Source: Schistocerca nitens (lineage: Eukaryota > Arthropoda > Insecta > Orthoptera > Acrididae). Taken from it: a stretch of 64,000 nt of DNA. Within the stretch, counting starts at the first letter, position 1, and the number at the start of each line of letters is the position of its first letter. Below the pieces are notes generated by a model. The model searched no databases. It was not told the origin of the DNA and saw nothing but the letters and a program-made list of their open reading frames with translations. Positions 37,289 through 49,200 of this stretch are shown here, in pieces. The stretch lies in assembly GCF_023898315.1 (NCBI RefSeq), contig NC_064619.1, positions 343,561,150-343,625,149 on the forward strand. Direction: 5' to 3'. Position numbers and translations under genes: made by a program.

Positions 37289-40200
37289 GTGCCGTCTATT
37301 GTGGACGAAGGCCTTAACAGCCTAAAGCTTTAATTGTGGGAGTCTTTTTGCTGTACGTATCTGCCACTCAGCATCTCCACTATATGGTGAGTAGCAACTT
37401 TCCTTTTCATAATAGTGTTAGATTCCATTCTGGATTTTCCATTGTTTCATTTCCCTTTGTAAATTTTCTAACCTACCTGCCTAATTAAGGGATCTGACAT
37501 TCCTTAGTCTGATACGCAGAACACCAGTTTTGTTTCTCGTGATAATGACATACATTATTGAGAAAGTTTATAGAACCATCATTTGAACCAGCTACAGAAC
37601 AATTCTGCTGTCACCAACATACATTTTGTGTAAGGACCACAAGAATGCAATAAGAGAAATTAGTGCCGTTATGGAGGCATATAGACAGTCATTTTTTGCT
37701 TGCTTTATTTGTGAGTGGAACAGGAAGGGAAATGACTAGTAATGATAAAAGGCACCCTCTGCTGTTCACCATATGGTGGCTTTCAGAGTTTTTATGTAGA
37801 TGTAGAAGGATAGATATAATATACAAAGATATGGCTGTAAACATGGATTATGATGTGGAACATTGCATGTTTAGACATTTACTGGGAAGGCAAGGGAGAC
37901 TGTGGGTATGACAGAGAGAAGGAAGTTGGATGTATTGGGGTGGACAGAAGGGAGATGGAAAGAAGAAGGAAGGAGAGAGCTGAAAAAGGCTATCAATTAT
38001 ACTGGAGCAGGAATGATGATGGAAGGAGAGATATAGTGGGAGTAATAGTGAAAGATGGGTTGCAAGAAAAAGTGAAAAGAATAACTGACAAGAAGATGAA
38101 GATAAAAATATCACTGAATTGAAAGTATTTGGAGATATTAGAAGTTTATGCCCACATAAAGCTGCTTATCTGTAGAAAAACAAGAATTTAAAGAGGCAAT
38201 GCAGAAACAGATGTAAGGAAAGAATGCGATAGTAATTGGGGATTTAAACACACTTGCTAGAAGGGAGAGACAAAGATATGAATGTCTGCATGGACCAGAG
38301 GGTTGGGGCAGTGAAAAATGTGTTAGGTGAAAGGTAGTCAGAGTTCTGCCAAAGGAATGGTTTGTTGGTTAAGAATTCCTGGTTCAAGAAAAGTAAATGA
38401 CTTTGTACTAAAGTCAGTAGTTAACTATATATCCCCTACAATAGTGAAATGAATAGGAACATCACAGATACTGTAGTGCTTTGAGAATTTTGGAGTAAAT
38501 TCTAGAACCACTCTCAGCCTTCCACCATTTTGAACACCTGATATTTTAGAGGTGAGTGGGAGAAATGAATATGCCCTACTGCGCATCGCCTATTCATATG
38601 CACAGGTTCTTTTTTTTTTTTTTTAAAAAAAACAATGTTACGAGAAGGAGATGGAAAGAGGGAACCAGCGGCCAAATGGCGGCAGACAAGTACCTGCTGT
38701 ATGGTCCACAGAATCTCCGAGTATGGGTAGAGAAGAACAATAAAATTCATGTAGGGCTCTGTGCTGTTTGGTGTCTGTGTTGATTGTAAAAAGACTAATG
38801 CACAATTGAATATAGATTTCTATGTTCATTCATGTATTGGACTCATTTTAGACTATAGACTTTTGAATTACTTCAAGTCTTGGCTATGAATGAAGCAAGA
38901 CACATGTATACTATTTGAATGTGTGTAAATGAGTCTATTTTTTAAGGAATAAGTTGGCCTGCAGAATTTATTGTCTGTGAAAGTTGAAAATATAAGGTGA
39001 TTGAACTGAAAAGTATTTTATGAATACCAAAATTATTTCAAGGCTAGAGAAGTATTTTAATAAATTCCTCTCTCTTTGGAAAAGAAGCTTTTGGGAGATC
39101 AATGTAGCTTATTATCCAGAGAAGAGGATCGACTACACACAACATGCAGGTTAACTGAATTGAGAGACGCGTGTGCCTTGCAACCCAATAACACACTGTC
39201 TCCTGTCGTCTGAAAATGTTAGAACGCGGCCACCCAAGTGACAGGACTTGAAGGAAACGGGAATTTTAAGACATAAACAGGAAGAATATACAAGAACTGA
39301 TTCCAGTAATTGTATTGTGTCCAATAAATCAATGGAAGACAGTTGCAAATGTGACACAGTAAAAGACAAGAGAAAGTAATAGCGGCAAGAAACCGGAGAG
39401 AAGACCTCAACCTTTCGACTAAGAAGAATGGGTGTTGAGAGTAAGCAGTCTTCACACACATACAGCGTGCTGACGCTGACGCAGTAACCAGCCGCCAAAA
39501 CCGACTGAACCAGCTGCTGCGCACCGGTGCTGACTCTGCGTCCGCTCGCTGACAATGACACTGAAACCAACATTCGACGCCATCGGCACCAGTACTGTCC
39601 ACCGGCACTGATTGCACATTCGCTCACCAACGCAGCTAGAACTCTATGCTAGATGAGCGAAAAACAATAATTATTTGGTAAAGTTGAGGAAACGGTTGAA
39701 TGATAAACTGTTAGTATAGTTATTATACTCAGAGGTGAATTTTTTTAATGATCACCAAAGCTAAGAGTAAAACAAATATGGATCAAGAACAGCAACTAAC
39801 AGAACCAGTCACAGTTATTAAAGTTACCGGGGAAATGCCAGACATCTGAATTAGTGAATTTAATTAAAGCCCAGCGAGCAGATTCAGCAGCTGTAAATGC
39901 TCAAATTGCTGCTTTAAGAAAGGAGATAGGCTCAGTATATTCTAGATTAGATGCTAAGTTAGATGACCAGAGAACAGAGTCAAATGCTCACGATGCTTCC
40001 TTGAGAGATGAACTGAATGTGAATTTAAGTGAAAAACTAGAAGCACAAGGTGTAACTTAAAGTGAAAAGCTAGATGCACAGAATGCTAATTTAAGTAGAG
40101 AAGTAGACTCAGTGAATATTCAAGTAAATAATAAATTGGACGTTCAGAATAAGACTTTAGGATTGTTAAGTGCAAAAGTAGATGAACAAAATAAGGAATT

Positions 40201-43200
40201 TAGCCAGTTGCGTGAAGGTATGGGAAATTTGAAGACTGAATTTGATATTTTAACACTAAAATGGAAAATTTTAAGATAGATTTGAAAGGTGAATTAACTA
40301 GCTCTTTAAGTAGTCACGTCAATCAGCTGTTCACTGACTTTAGTCAGACACAGAGTAACCAATTTCAGGATTTGGCAAAGAAATAAGGATTTGATATTGA
40401 AGATAAATGTAATAGTGTAGAGTCTGAACTGAGCGAAAAACTGGGATCATTTCAAAGTGTGTGTAATGTTACATTTGATGCTGTAAAACAAAGGTTATAC
40501 ACTGTAAAGGAAAAAGTCGAAAAGCAGGACAAACTAATTCCTATAGTCAAATCACAAATTGCAGGCGTTAACACGCGAGTTGACAATGTGGAAAGAAATT
40601 TTAAAGAGAAACTAGCTACTTCAGATATAATAAATATCAGTAATCTGGAGGAACAGGTAGAGGAAATAATTGATTGAAAAGATGCCACAAGGATAATCTC
40701 CGGAAATGTTTCGACTGTTGCTTTTTCCAAACTTAATGATAATAACAATGTTATTGACGACTTGTGCAAAGAATTCAAACTTGTCCATGACAGAGAATGA
40801 AATAGAATAACTTTTCATAATGTTGTGTTTTCCAGTAAAGTGGTAATTGTTTTGTTATGGAGAGGCTTTTACACAAATTTAATGAGAAGTATTGGTCCGT
40901 AAGTAATCGAGTGGGATTAATGAAACTTCCTGGCGGATTAAAACTGTGTGCCGGACCGAGACTCGAACTTGGGACCTTTGCCTTTCGTGGGCAGGTACTC
41001 TACCAACTGAGCTACACAAACACGACTCACGCCCCGTCCTCACAGCTTTACGTCTGCCAGTACCTCGTCTCCTACCTTTCAAACTTAACAGAAGCTCTCC
41101 TGCGAACCTAGCAGAACTGGTTATGAACTGTGGATTAAAACTGAAGACACTGCAAAATGGTGGGAATTTAAGGAGATGGTACCTGTATAAACTGACAAAA
41201 CCAGAGGTTGTAGAGAGTTTCATGGAGAGCATTAGGGAATGATTGACAAGAATGGGGGAAAGAAATACAGTATAAGAAGAATGGGTAACTTTGAGAGTTG
41301 AAATAGTGAAGGCAGCAGAGGATCAAGTAGGTAAAAAGATGAGGGCTAATAGAAATCCTTGGGTAACAGAAGAGATATTGAATTTAATTGATGAAAGGAG
41401 AAAATACAAAAATGCAGTAAATGAAGCAGGCAAAAAGGAATACAATCGTCTCAAAATTGAGATTGACAGGAAGTGCAAAATGGCTAAGCAGGAATGGGTA
41501 GAGGACAAATGTAAGGATGTAGAGGCATATATCACTAGAGCTAAGATAGATACTGCCTGCAGGAAAATTAAAGAGACCTTTGGAGAAAAGAAGACCACTT
41601 GCATGAATATCAAGAGCTCAGATGGAAACCAAGTTCTAAGCAAAGAAGGGAAAGCAGAAAGGTGGAAGGAGTATATAGAGGGTCTATACAAGGGCAATGT
41701 TCTTGAGGACAATATTATGGAAATGGAAGAGGAGATAGATGAAGATGAAATGGGAGATATGACACTGCGTGAAGAGTTTGACAGAGCACTGAAAGACCTA
41801 AGTTGAAACAAGGTACCGGGAGTAGACAACATTCCATTACAACTACTGATAGCCTTGGGAGAGCCAGCCATGACCAAACTCCACCATCTGGTGAACAAGA
41901 TGTATGAGACAGGCAAAATACTCCACAGACTTCAGGAAGAATATAATAATTCCAATCCCAAAGAAAGCAGGTGTTGACAGATGTGAAAATTACCTAACTA
42001 TCGGTTTAATAAGCCACGGCTGCGAAATACTAACACAAACTCTTTACAGATGAATGGTAAAACTGGTAGAAGCCGTCCTTGGGGAGGATCAGTTTGGATT
42101 CTGTAAAAATGTTGGGAGACGTGAGGCAATACTGACCCTATGACTTATCTTAGAAAATAGATTAAGGAAAGGCAAACCTACATTTCTAGCATTTGTAGAC
42201 TTAGAGAAAGCTTTTGACAATGTTGACTGGAATACTCTCTTTCAAATTCTGGAGTTGGCAGGGGTAAAATACAGGGAGCGAAAGGCTATTTACAATTTGT
42301 ACAGAAACCAGATGGCAGTTATAAGAGTTGAGGAGCATGAAAGGAAAGCAGTGGTTGGGAAGGGAGTGAGACAGGATTGTAGCCTATCCCAGATGTTGTT
42401 CTATCTGTATATTGAGCAAACAGTAAAGGAAACAAAAAAAAATATGGAGTAGGAATTAAGATCCAAGGAGAAGAAATAAAAACTTTGAGGTTCGCCGATG
42501 ACATTGTAATTCTGTCAGAGACAGCAAAGAACCTGGAAGAGCAGCTGTCCCAAATGGACAGTGTCGTGAAAGGAGGATATAAGATGAACAACAACAAAAG
42601 CAAACCGAGGATAATGGAATGTAGTTGAATTAAGTCAGGTGATGCTGAGGGAATTAGATTAGGAAATGAAACCTGTAAAGCCGTAGATGAGTTTTGCTGT
42701 TTGGGGTGCAAAATAACTGATGATGGTTGAAGTAAAGCGGATGTAAAATGTAGACTGGCAATGGCAAGGAAAGCCTTTCTGAAGAAGAGAAATTTGTTAA
42801 ATCGACTATAGATTTAAGTGTCAGGAAGTCGTTTCTGAAAGTATTTGTATGGAGTGTAGCCATGTATGCAAGTGAAATGTGGACGATAAATAGTTTCGAC
42901 AAGAAGAGAATAGAAGCTTTCGAAATGTGGTGCTACAGAAGAATGCTGAAGATTAGATCGGTAGATCGCATAACTAATGAGGAGGTATTGAATAGAATTG
43001 GGGAGAAGAGGAATTTGTGGCACAACTTGACTAGGAGAAGGGATTGCTTGGTTGGACATATTATGAGGCACCAAGGTATCTCCAATTTAGTATTGGAGGG
43101 CAGTGTGGAGGGTAAAAATTGTAGAGGGAGTCCAAGAGATGAATACACTAAACAGATTCAGAAGGATGTAGGTTGCAGTAGGTACTGAGAGATGAAGAAG

Positions 43201-46200
43201 CTTGCACATGATGGAGTAGCATGGAGATCAACATGTATATGTAGTGCTGTGGTGTATCGAGAGGTTGTAACAATGGAAAATTGTACTGAAATGCAGGAGG
43301 ATCTGCAGCGAATTGACGCATGGTGCAGGGAATGGCAATTGAATCTCAATGTAGACAAGTGTAATGTGCTGCGAATACATAGAAAGATAGATCCCTTATC
43401 ATTTAGCTACAAAATAGCAGGTCAGCAACTTGAAGCAGTTAATTCCATAAATTATCTGGGAGTACGCAGTGATTTAAAATGGAATGATCATATAAAGTTG
43501 ATCGTCGGTAAAGCAGATGCCAGACTGAGATTCATTGGAAGAATCCTAAGGAAATGCAGTCCGAAAACAAAGGAAGTAGCTTACAGTACGCTTGTTCGCC
43601 CACTGCTTGAATACTGCTCAGCAGTGTGGGATACGTACCAGATAGGGTTGATAGAAGAGATAGAGAAGATCCAACGGAGAGCAGCGCGCTTCATTACAGG
43701 ATCATTTAGTAATCGCAAAAGCGTTACGGAGATGATAGATAAACTCCAGTGGAAGACTCTGCAGGAGAGACACTCAGTAGCTCGGTACGGGCTTTTGTTA
43801 AAGTTTCGAGAACATACCTTCACCGAAGAGTGAAGCAGTATATTGCTCCCCCCTACGTATATCTCGCGAAGAGACCATGAGGATAAAATCAGGGAGATTA
43901 GAGTCCACACAGATGCATACCGACAATCCTTCTTTCCACGAACAATACGAGACTGGAATAGAAGGGAGAACCGATAGAGGTACTCAGGGTACCCTCCGCC
44001 ACACACCGTCAGGTGGCTTGCGGAGTATGGATGTAGATGTAGATGTAGATATATTAGGAAATACATCACCTAGTTACTTGGAAAAACTATCACATAGCTA
44101 TTTATTAATATGTATATATAGGAAATATATTTATAAGAACAATGACAATTCTATATTGCATAGGTATATAAGGATATAAAAACTGTGATAATTTTACATC
44201 GAGTGCACCTAAGTAGGAAGCATGAATAAGGAAAGAGAACATAAGCCAGAGAGGTCAGTTTAACAAATGTTCTGTAGGATAGTGGGACTCTTATAACCTA
44301 AGTAAACATATTATATATATTGAATAATGTATGTAGGCATGAAGTAGATACTGGAAAAGTAGAAGTTGATGAGTAATGAAGGACTGTAGGGTATAAAAGA
44401 GAAGTATGAAAAAGCGAGCGTGAAGTGTGAAAGTAGATTTTAATTTTATGAGGTAACATTTAATTATAGTGTACACAAAGGTGTACACTAGGGCAATGAA
44501 CCATGAGGCCTACTCGAGAAGGATAGGTGGGGGTGGGGGGGGGGGGGTGCACCCAGCATGTATTGGATGAAAAGGGCAGATAGGCAGACCTAAGAAAGGC
44601 TGCCTTATACTGTGCGGATAGGGGCACCAAGAAGGGAATTGACCTGTACCACAGGAAAATAGGAATTAAAAATGGAGCATACCTACCAAAACAAGAAGAA
44701 AGGGTACTCGCAGGATCAACCCATATGTGAGGTACAGATACTGTTTCTAGAGGGGAAAGGACAGTATTGTGACAAAAGTCACAAAATTTTGTAGAAATTA
44801 TTGTGGTAAGTTTGAATTCTATACTTCACTTGCATTATTATGTTTTATGAGTGTCAATAGGAACACTTTTATTTTGCCCAGAGTTCCTCCAGACTACAAA
44901 AAGTTTATGGATAATAAGACCATTGCATAATAAAGAAGCAGTGTAAAGCATTAGAAAAAAGAATAAAGTACTCAAATGTTGTGAACATTTGGAGTTTGAG
45001 ATTGGAAATTGAGACAGAGTCCTAACAAATCCTAAATATTACAAAATTTTACTAGATCACAATTGAATATTCGGGGCTGATGTCAAAATAGAGTGAGAGT
45101 AATATATGAAACATTAGCTAGAGTTTATTTTAAATGAGTACAAAGATCTAGGTTGGAGTGTATATTGCTAGAATTGTATGTGATATAAATTTATATAATG
45201 ATTGTATAAAATATTGCGTGTTTGATTTAAGGGGAGGAATATGTAGTGCTTCAAGAATTTTGGAGTAAATTCTAGAACGCTCGGCCTTCCACTGTTTCGA
45301 AGACCCAATTTTTTAGAGGTGAGTGGGAGAAATGAATACACACCCTACTGCGCATTGCTTATTTGTATGTGCAGAAGTTTCGAGAAAAAGATGGAACTGG
45401 CAGCCGAACGGCGGCACACAAGCACCTGCTGTACAGTCCACAGAGTCTCCGTGTGCGGGTTGAGAAGTACAAGGAACCTTTATGCAGGATTCTGTGCTCT
45501 TTAGTGTCTGTGTTGGTTGTAAAAAGGCTAATGAACAATTTAATATAGATTTCTATGTTCATTCATGTATTGGACTCATTTGAGACTAGAGACTTTTGAA
45601 TTACTTCCAGTCTTGGCTATGAACAAAGCAAGGCACATGTATGCTATTTGAATGTGTGTAAATGAGTCTAATGTTTAAGGAATAAGTTAGCTTGCAGGAG
45701 TTATTGTCTGTGAAAGTTGAAAATATAAAGTGATTGAAATGAAAAGTATTTTATGAGTACCAAAATTATTTCAAGGATAGAGAAGTATTTTTATAAATTC
45801 CTTTAACCAGATATAGTCTTTGGAGAAGAAGCTTTTGGGAGATCATTGTGGCTGATTAACCAGAGAAGAGGAAGCTGAAAGAAGAAGAGACCAGGGCAGA
45901 GTACCTCAGGATAGTGAAGGAAAATCTCCTGTTGGGGGAACCAAAAATGGTGGAAGAAGAATGGGGTAGATGCAATAGGACATTAGTAAGAGCTACCCAA
46001 GTAGTATGTGGGAGAACAAGCAACAAAAAGAGATGGAAAGAAACACCATGATGGAATATAAAAATGAAAGATATAGTGCAGAAGAAGAATAGATCCTTTG
46101 GGGCGTGGTTCCCGAAAAGGACAGAAGAGGGATGGGAAGAGAACCCAAGGAATAGTCAAAGAGAGTGGTGGTAGAGGAGAGAAGAAGGTGGTTTGAGGAG

Positions 46201-49200
46201 TGGCCTACAACAATGGTGGAGTGTAGAGAAGGTCCAGAAAAGGTCTTATATGGGATGGTTAAAAGTAATAGGAAGAGTGATATGACAAACTTTGTTCAGA
46301 TGGTGAATGAAAGTGTCCAGGAGGTAGAAAATAAGGATAAACTCAATCATGTGGAGGAAGTATTTTGAAGAAATCCTTAACCCAACTGGAGACCTGATGA
46401 GGAGGAAGAAGAGGAACTACAAACTGAAAATGACTTAAAATGGAGAGAAACAGAAGATGCAGTGAGTAAGATAAGAGGTAAGAATGCACCAATGTTTGCA
46501 TGAACTGAGTGTAGGGATGGTGAAAGCAGCAGAAGAGGTGAGGATACAATGGCTCAATCAAGTCATGAAAATTGTGTGGACAGAGAGAAGGGGCACAAAA
46601 AACTAGAAGAAGGAAATAACTATCTTAGTATTCAATACAGGTAATAGAAAAGAGTGTAATAATTATTGGGGAATCACATTAATGGTCCGTTGTGCAAAGG
46701 TCTTTGAGAAAGTTTTGGAAACAAAAATTCAGACAAACATAGAAGGAAGGATGAGAGAAGAACAATATGGGTTTGGAGCAGGAAGGTCAACAGACTATAT
46801 TTTGCTGTAAGACCAGTATGAATATGGAATAGATCTACTGGTAGCCTTCCTAGATATTGGAAAAGCATATGATAGTATATTTAGAAGCAAGGTGCGGAAG
46901 TTCCTCAGGAACAGACGAGTAGAAAAGCAGACTATATGGAGGATAAGAGAAATGTACAAATGTAGTGTGAGCTGTTTTAAAGTGAGAGCTGAGGAATCAA
47001 TTTGCCTGAAACAGAAGAGAGAGTTGAAGCAGAGAAGTGCACTCTCACCATTACTCCTCATTGTGGTGACTGAGCAGAGTGGCAGAAGTAATTAGGAAAG
47101 AAAAGATGAAGGCAGTGATGTTTTCAGATGATTTGATGATTTGGGAAAATGGGGAGGAGGAAGTGCAGGAGCAGTTTGATGTGTGGCAATAAATAATACA
47201 GGGATATGGGATTAAATTTGGCATAAGTAAGTGTGAAATCATGATCATAACCAGGAAGAAGGAGAGAATCACAAATGGAAAACAAGTGGCAGGCAATGAC
47301 TGAGGAAAGTAGAGAGTTTCAAGTATCTGAGAAGAGTTATACAGGAGAATGGAGGAAATGACAGAGAAATAAATGAGTGTGAGAGGCAAGCATTAGCATT
47401 TCAAAAGAGAGTCAGAAGTGATACGCAGCAAGAACATCCCTCAAAACAGCAAACGGAATATATGTTGAATATATTATGTTTTAATCTGACATATGCCCCA
47501 GAGACCTGAAAAGGAGGAGAGATGGAAGCAAAATAAAAGCTAGTAAGATAAAATTTTTGAAAAAATAGTTTTAGAATGACAAAGGTGGACAGGTTAATGA
47601 ATGAGAGAACCAGGGAATAAGTGAAGGAGGAACCGTTACAAGCTAGGGTATGATGGAGGAATCAGGGCTTAGATGGTACTGAAATGTTAAGCACATGGAG
47701 GAAAGAGGATACCAAGAAAGACAAACAAGATGAAAGGAAAGGGGAGAAGACAAAAAGACAGGTGGCTGGGCAGACTGAAGAAGTGCATGCAATAGAGAAG
47801 AGAAGACTGGATAAGGTGGAGATGGAAAGATTGTGGGAAGACAAGAGACAATGGAGAGGCCTGCTGTTCCAAACAGACCCAGCCAGAGGCTGGAGTCTGT
47901 GCAAGAAGAAGATGATGATGATGTCAGGACTGATACCCCCAGAACAACTACCCCCCCACCACCACCACCCAAGATTCTACAACATCATGCCCTGTCCCAC
48001 CCTTGCTCTTGCTAAACTGGGACCCATCAACTTAAGTGATGAGCACCCAAATTTTGTCCATTTTCCTAGGAAATTTATAACAAGTGTTTCTTTACCAAGT
48101 AGGTTCCAGGAGTATTGCCACAATATAAATCTCACATCACTGCACAGGCGAGTGACATCCACAACTTGTACTGATTGCTTAAAGGAAGTCATTTTCAGCT
48201 TATGATGGTAGAAATTTCATTCTGCTATTACACTTTCCTCATTATGCCATTGTTGAGCATAAATGTTCAGTGCCCTTTCATGACACAGATATGCATTATA
48301 AGTAACAGTACCCTTGTATGGCTGTGTCACACTTAATAGCAAAGGAAGCAACTGCAGTGATCACTGACATAAGTAACATTATGCATTGAATATTTATGTT
48401 TGACACTAGTGTAATACTGAAATTACTATAGTAGAAAAAAAACTTCTACTGGCATGACTGGAAAAAAAGTCTTCAAAATAGAAATTAGTGACAATAGTGT
48501 AGAGAGAAACAACTGACATTGCTGAAACTGAACAAGGCTTCAGGGTCCAGTGGAATCCTTATCACATTCTGTAAAGAATTTGTGGCTTAGATGACCCCTC
48601 TTTTCTAATCATAATACGCCATAGATTTCTCGAACAAAAAAACTATGCCCAGTACCTGAAAGAAGGCACAGATCAATCAGTTTACAGGAGTAACCCACAA
48701 AACTACTGTCCAATATCACTGACATCAATTTTTGTAAAATACAATAACATATCAAGGGGTCAAATGCAATATGGTATCTCAAACAGAATTACCTCCTCCA
48801 TACCAACCATTGTAGGTTCCAAACACATCAGTCATGTGAAACCCAACTTGTACTTTCCGCATATGACATTTGAAAAGCCATGGATCAGGGTAATCAAGTT
48901 GACACAGTATTTCTTGACTTCCAAAAACACATTTGCTGCAGCCTCACACCCATGCTTATTAATGATGATTGGTTATCAAAGGAAACTTGTGACTGAGGAC
49001 GATTTCTTGATAAGGAGGATGCAGGCTGTTGTCTTGGATGGAGAGCCACCAATGGACATAGAAGTAATTTCAGAAAAGTCTCATGTAATTGTGTTGAGAA
49101 TACTGCTGTTTGTGTTGTATATTAATGACCTATCAAACAATGCCAATAGTAAACTTAGGCATTTGAAATATAATGCAGTTGTCTGTAATGAAGTACCACC

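Larger units (their letters stand above)
34341..37552 (-). mobile_element. RTE-type LINE, nearly full length, decayed, with an internal insertion
   Basis: It spans from the TGGTCTTCAGTCC 3' end (34353) through RT (KKTLRFADDIVILSET near 35125, LAFVDLEKAFDNADW near 35395) and endonuclease (RFQIDYVMVRQRFRNQ near 36630, IVGISEVQWQEEQDF near 36890) to the 5' region at 37445-37552. Frames are broken at several points. A 47-bp unit is present three times at 35937-36077. Compared with the intact copy it lacks about 250 bp of the endonuclease (after 36750). Confidence 0.9.
33040..37835 (+). mobile_element. CR1/Jockey-like LINE split by SINE and RTE insertions
   Basis: 33040-33311 and 33559-34340 carry decayed RT-region sequence (a KVPSDWKKVLLTLV block near 33845 and a KWNEHVRTAV block near 34050). 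37553-37835 carries the 3' end, including TACAGAACAATTCTGCTGTC, GTGGAACAGGAAGGGAAATG and a final ATGTAGATGTAG. The third part continues the LINE after the RTE insertion. Compare the C-terminal coding of the copy at 43232-44055. The endonuclease is missing. Confidence 0.72.
38472..45871 (+). mobile_element. LTR retroelement fossil inserted in the second LINE
   Basis: Direct repeats at 38472-39131 and 45242-45871 both start TGTAGTGCTT and end CCAGAGAAGAGG. A purine run (AAGGGGAGGAAT) lies right before the right repeat. Internal parts are a coiled-coil-rich, gag-like region (about 39780-40680) and an unassigned 3' region (44056-45241). No pol region is seen, so it is broken or was non-autonomous. 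A SINE, an RTE piece and a LINE piece occupy 40920-44055. Family is not determined. The many later insertions mean it is not young. Confidence 0.72.
37890..47925 (+). mobile_element. Second LINE family, split by an LTR element
   Basis: 37905-38471 encodes the endonuclease start (WSRNDDGRRDIVGVIVKDG, then about 38230-38390 a GDLNTH-like and a EFCQRNGLLVKNSWFKK block in shifted frames). 45872-47925 continues: the pre-RT (EEWGRCNRTLVRATQVVCGR), RT (EEQYGFGAGRSTDYIL, VAFLDIGKAYDSIF, SALSPLL, VMFSDDLMIWENGEEEV) and the C-terminus (RRLDKVEMERLWEDKRQWRG), ending in (GAT)n at 47908-47921. The FSDD catalytic box and the AYD box are visible. Stops and shifts break the frames. It is a different family from the RTE copies. 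Confidence 0.82.

Noticed and set aside
39151-39630. Two overlapping minus-strand frames of 159 and 132 codons
   Set aside because: They lie in the leader of the LTR fossil, overlap in different frames and show no recognisable domain.
40975-41030. tRNA gene on the minus strand
   Set aside because: Box A and box B are present but the sequence is the head of a dispersed SINE-like repeat and does not fold into a full cloverleaf by eye.
41323-41916. 197-codon minus-strand open frame
   Set aside because: It is the antisense shadow of the RTE pre-RT coding region; similar Ser-rich shadows occur opposite every RTE copy (for example 59782-60096).
47643-47972. Minus-strand frames with Ser/Leu-rich products
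   Set aside because: They are antisense to the C-terminal end of the second LINE and its GAT repeat tail.
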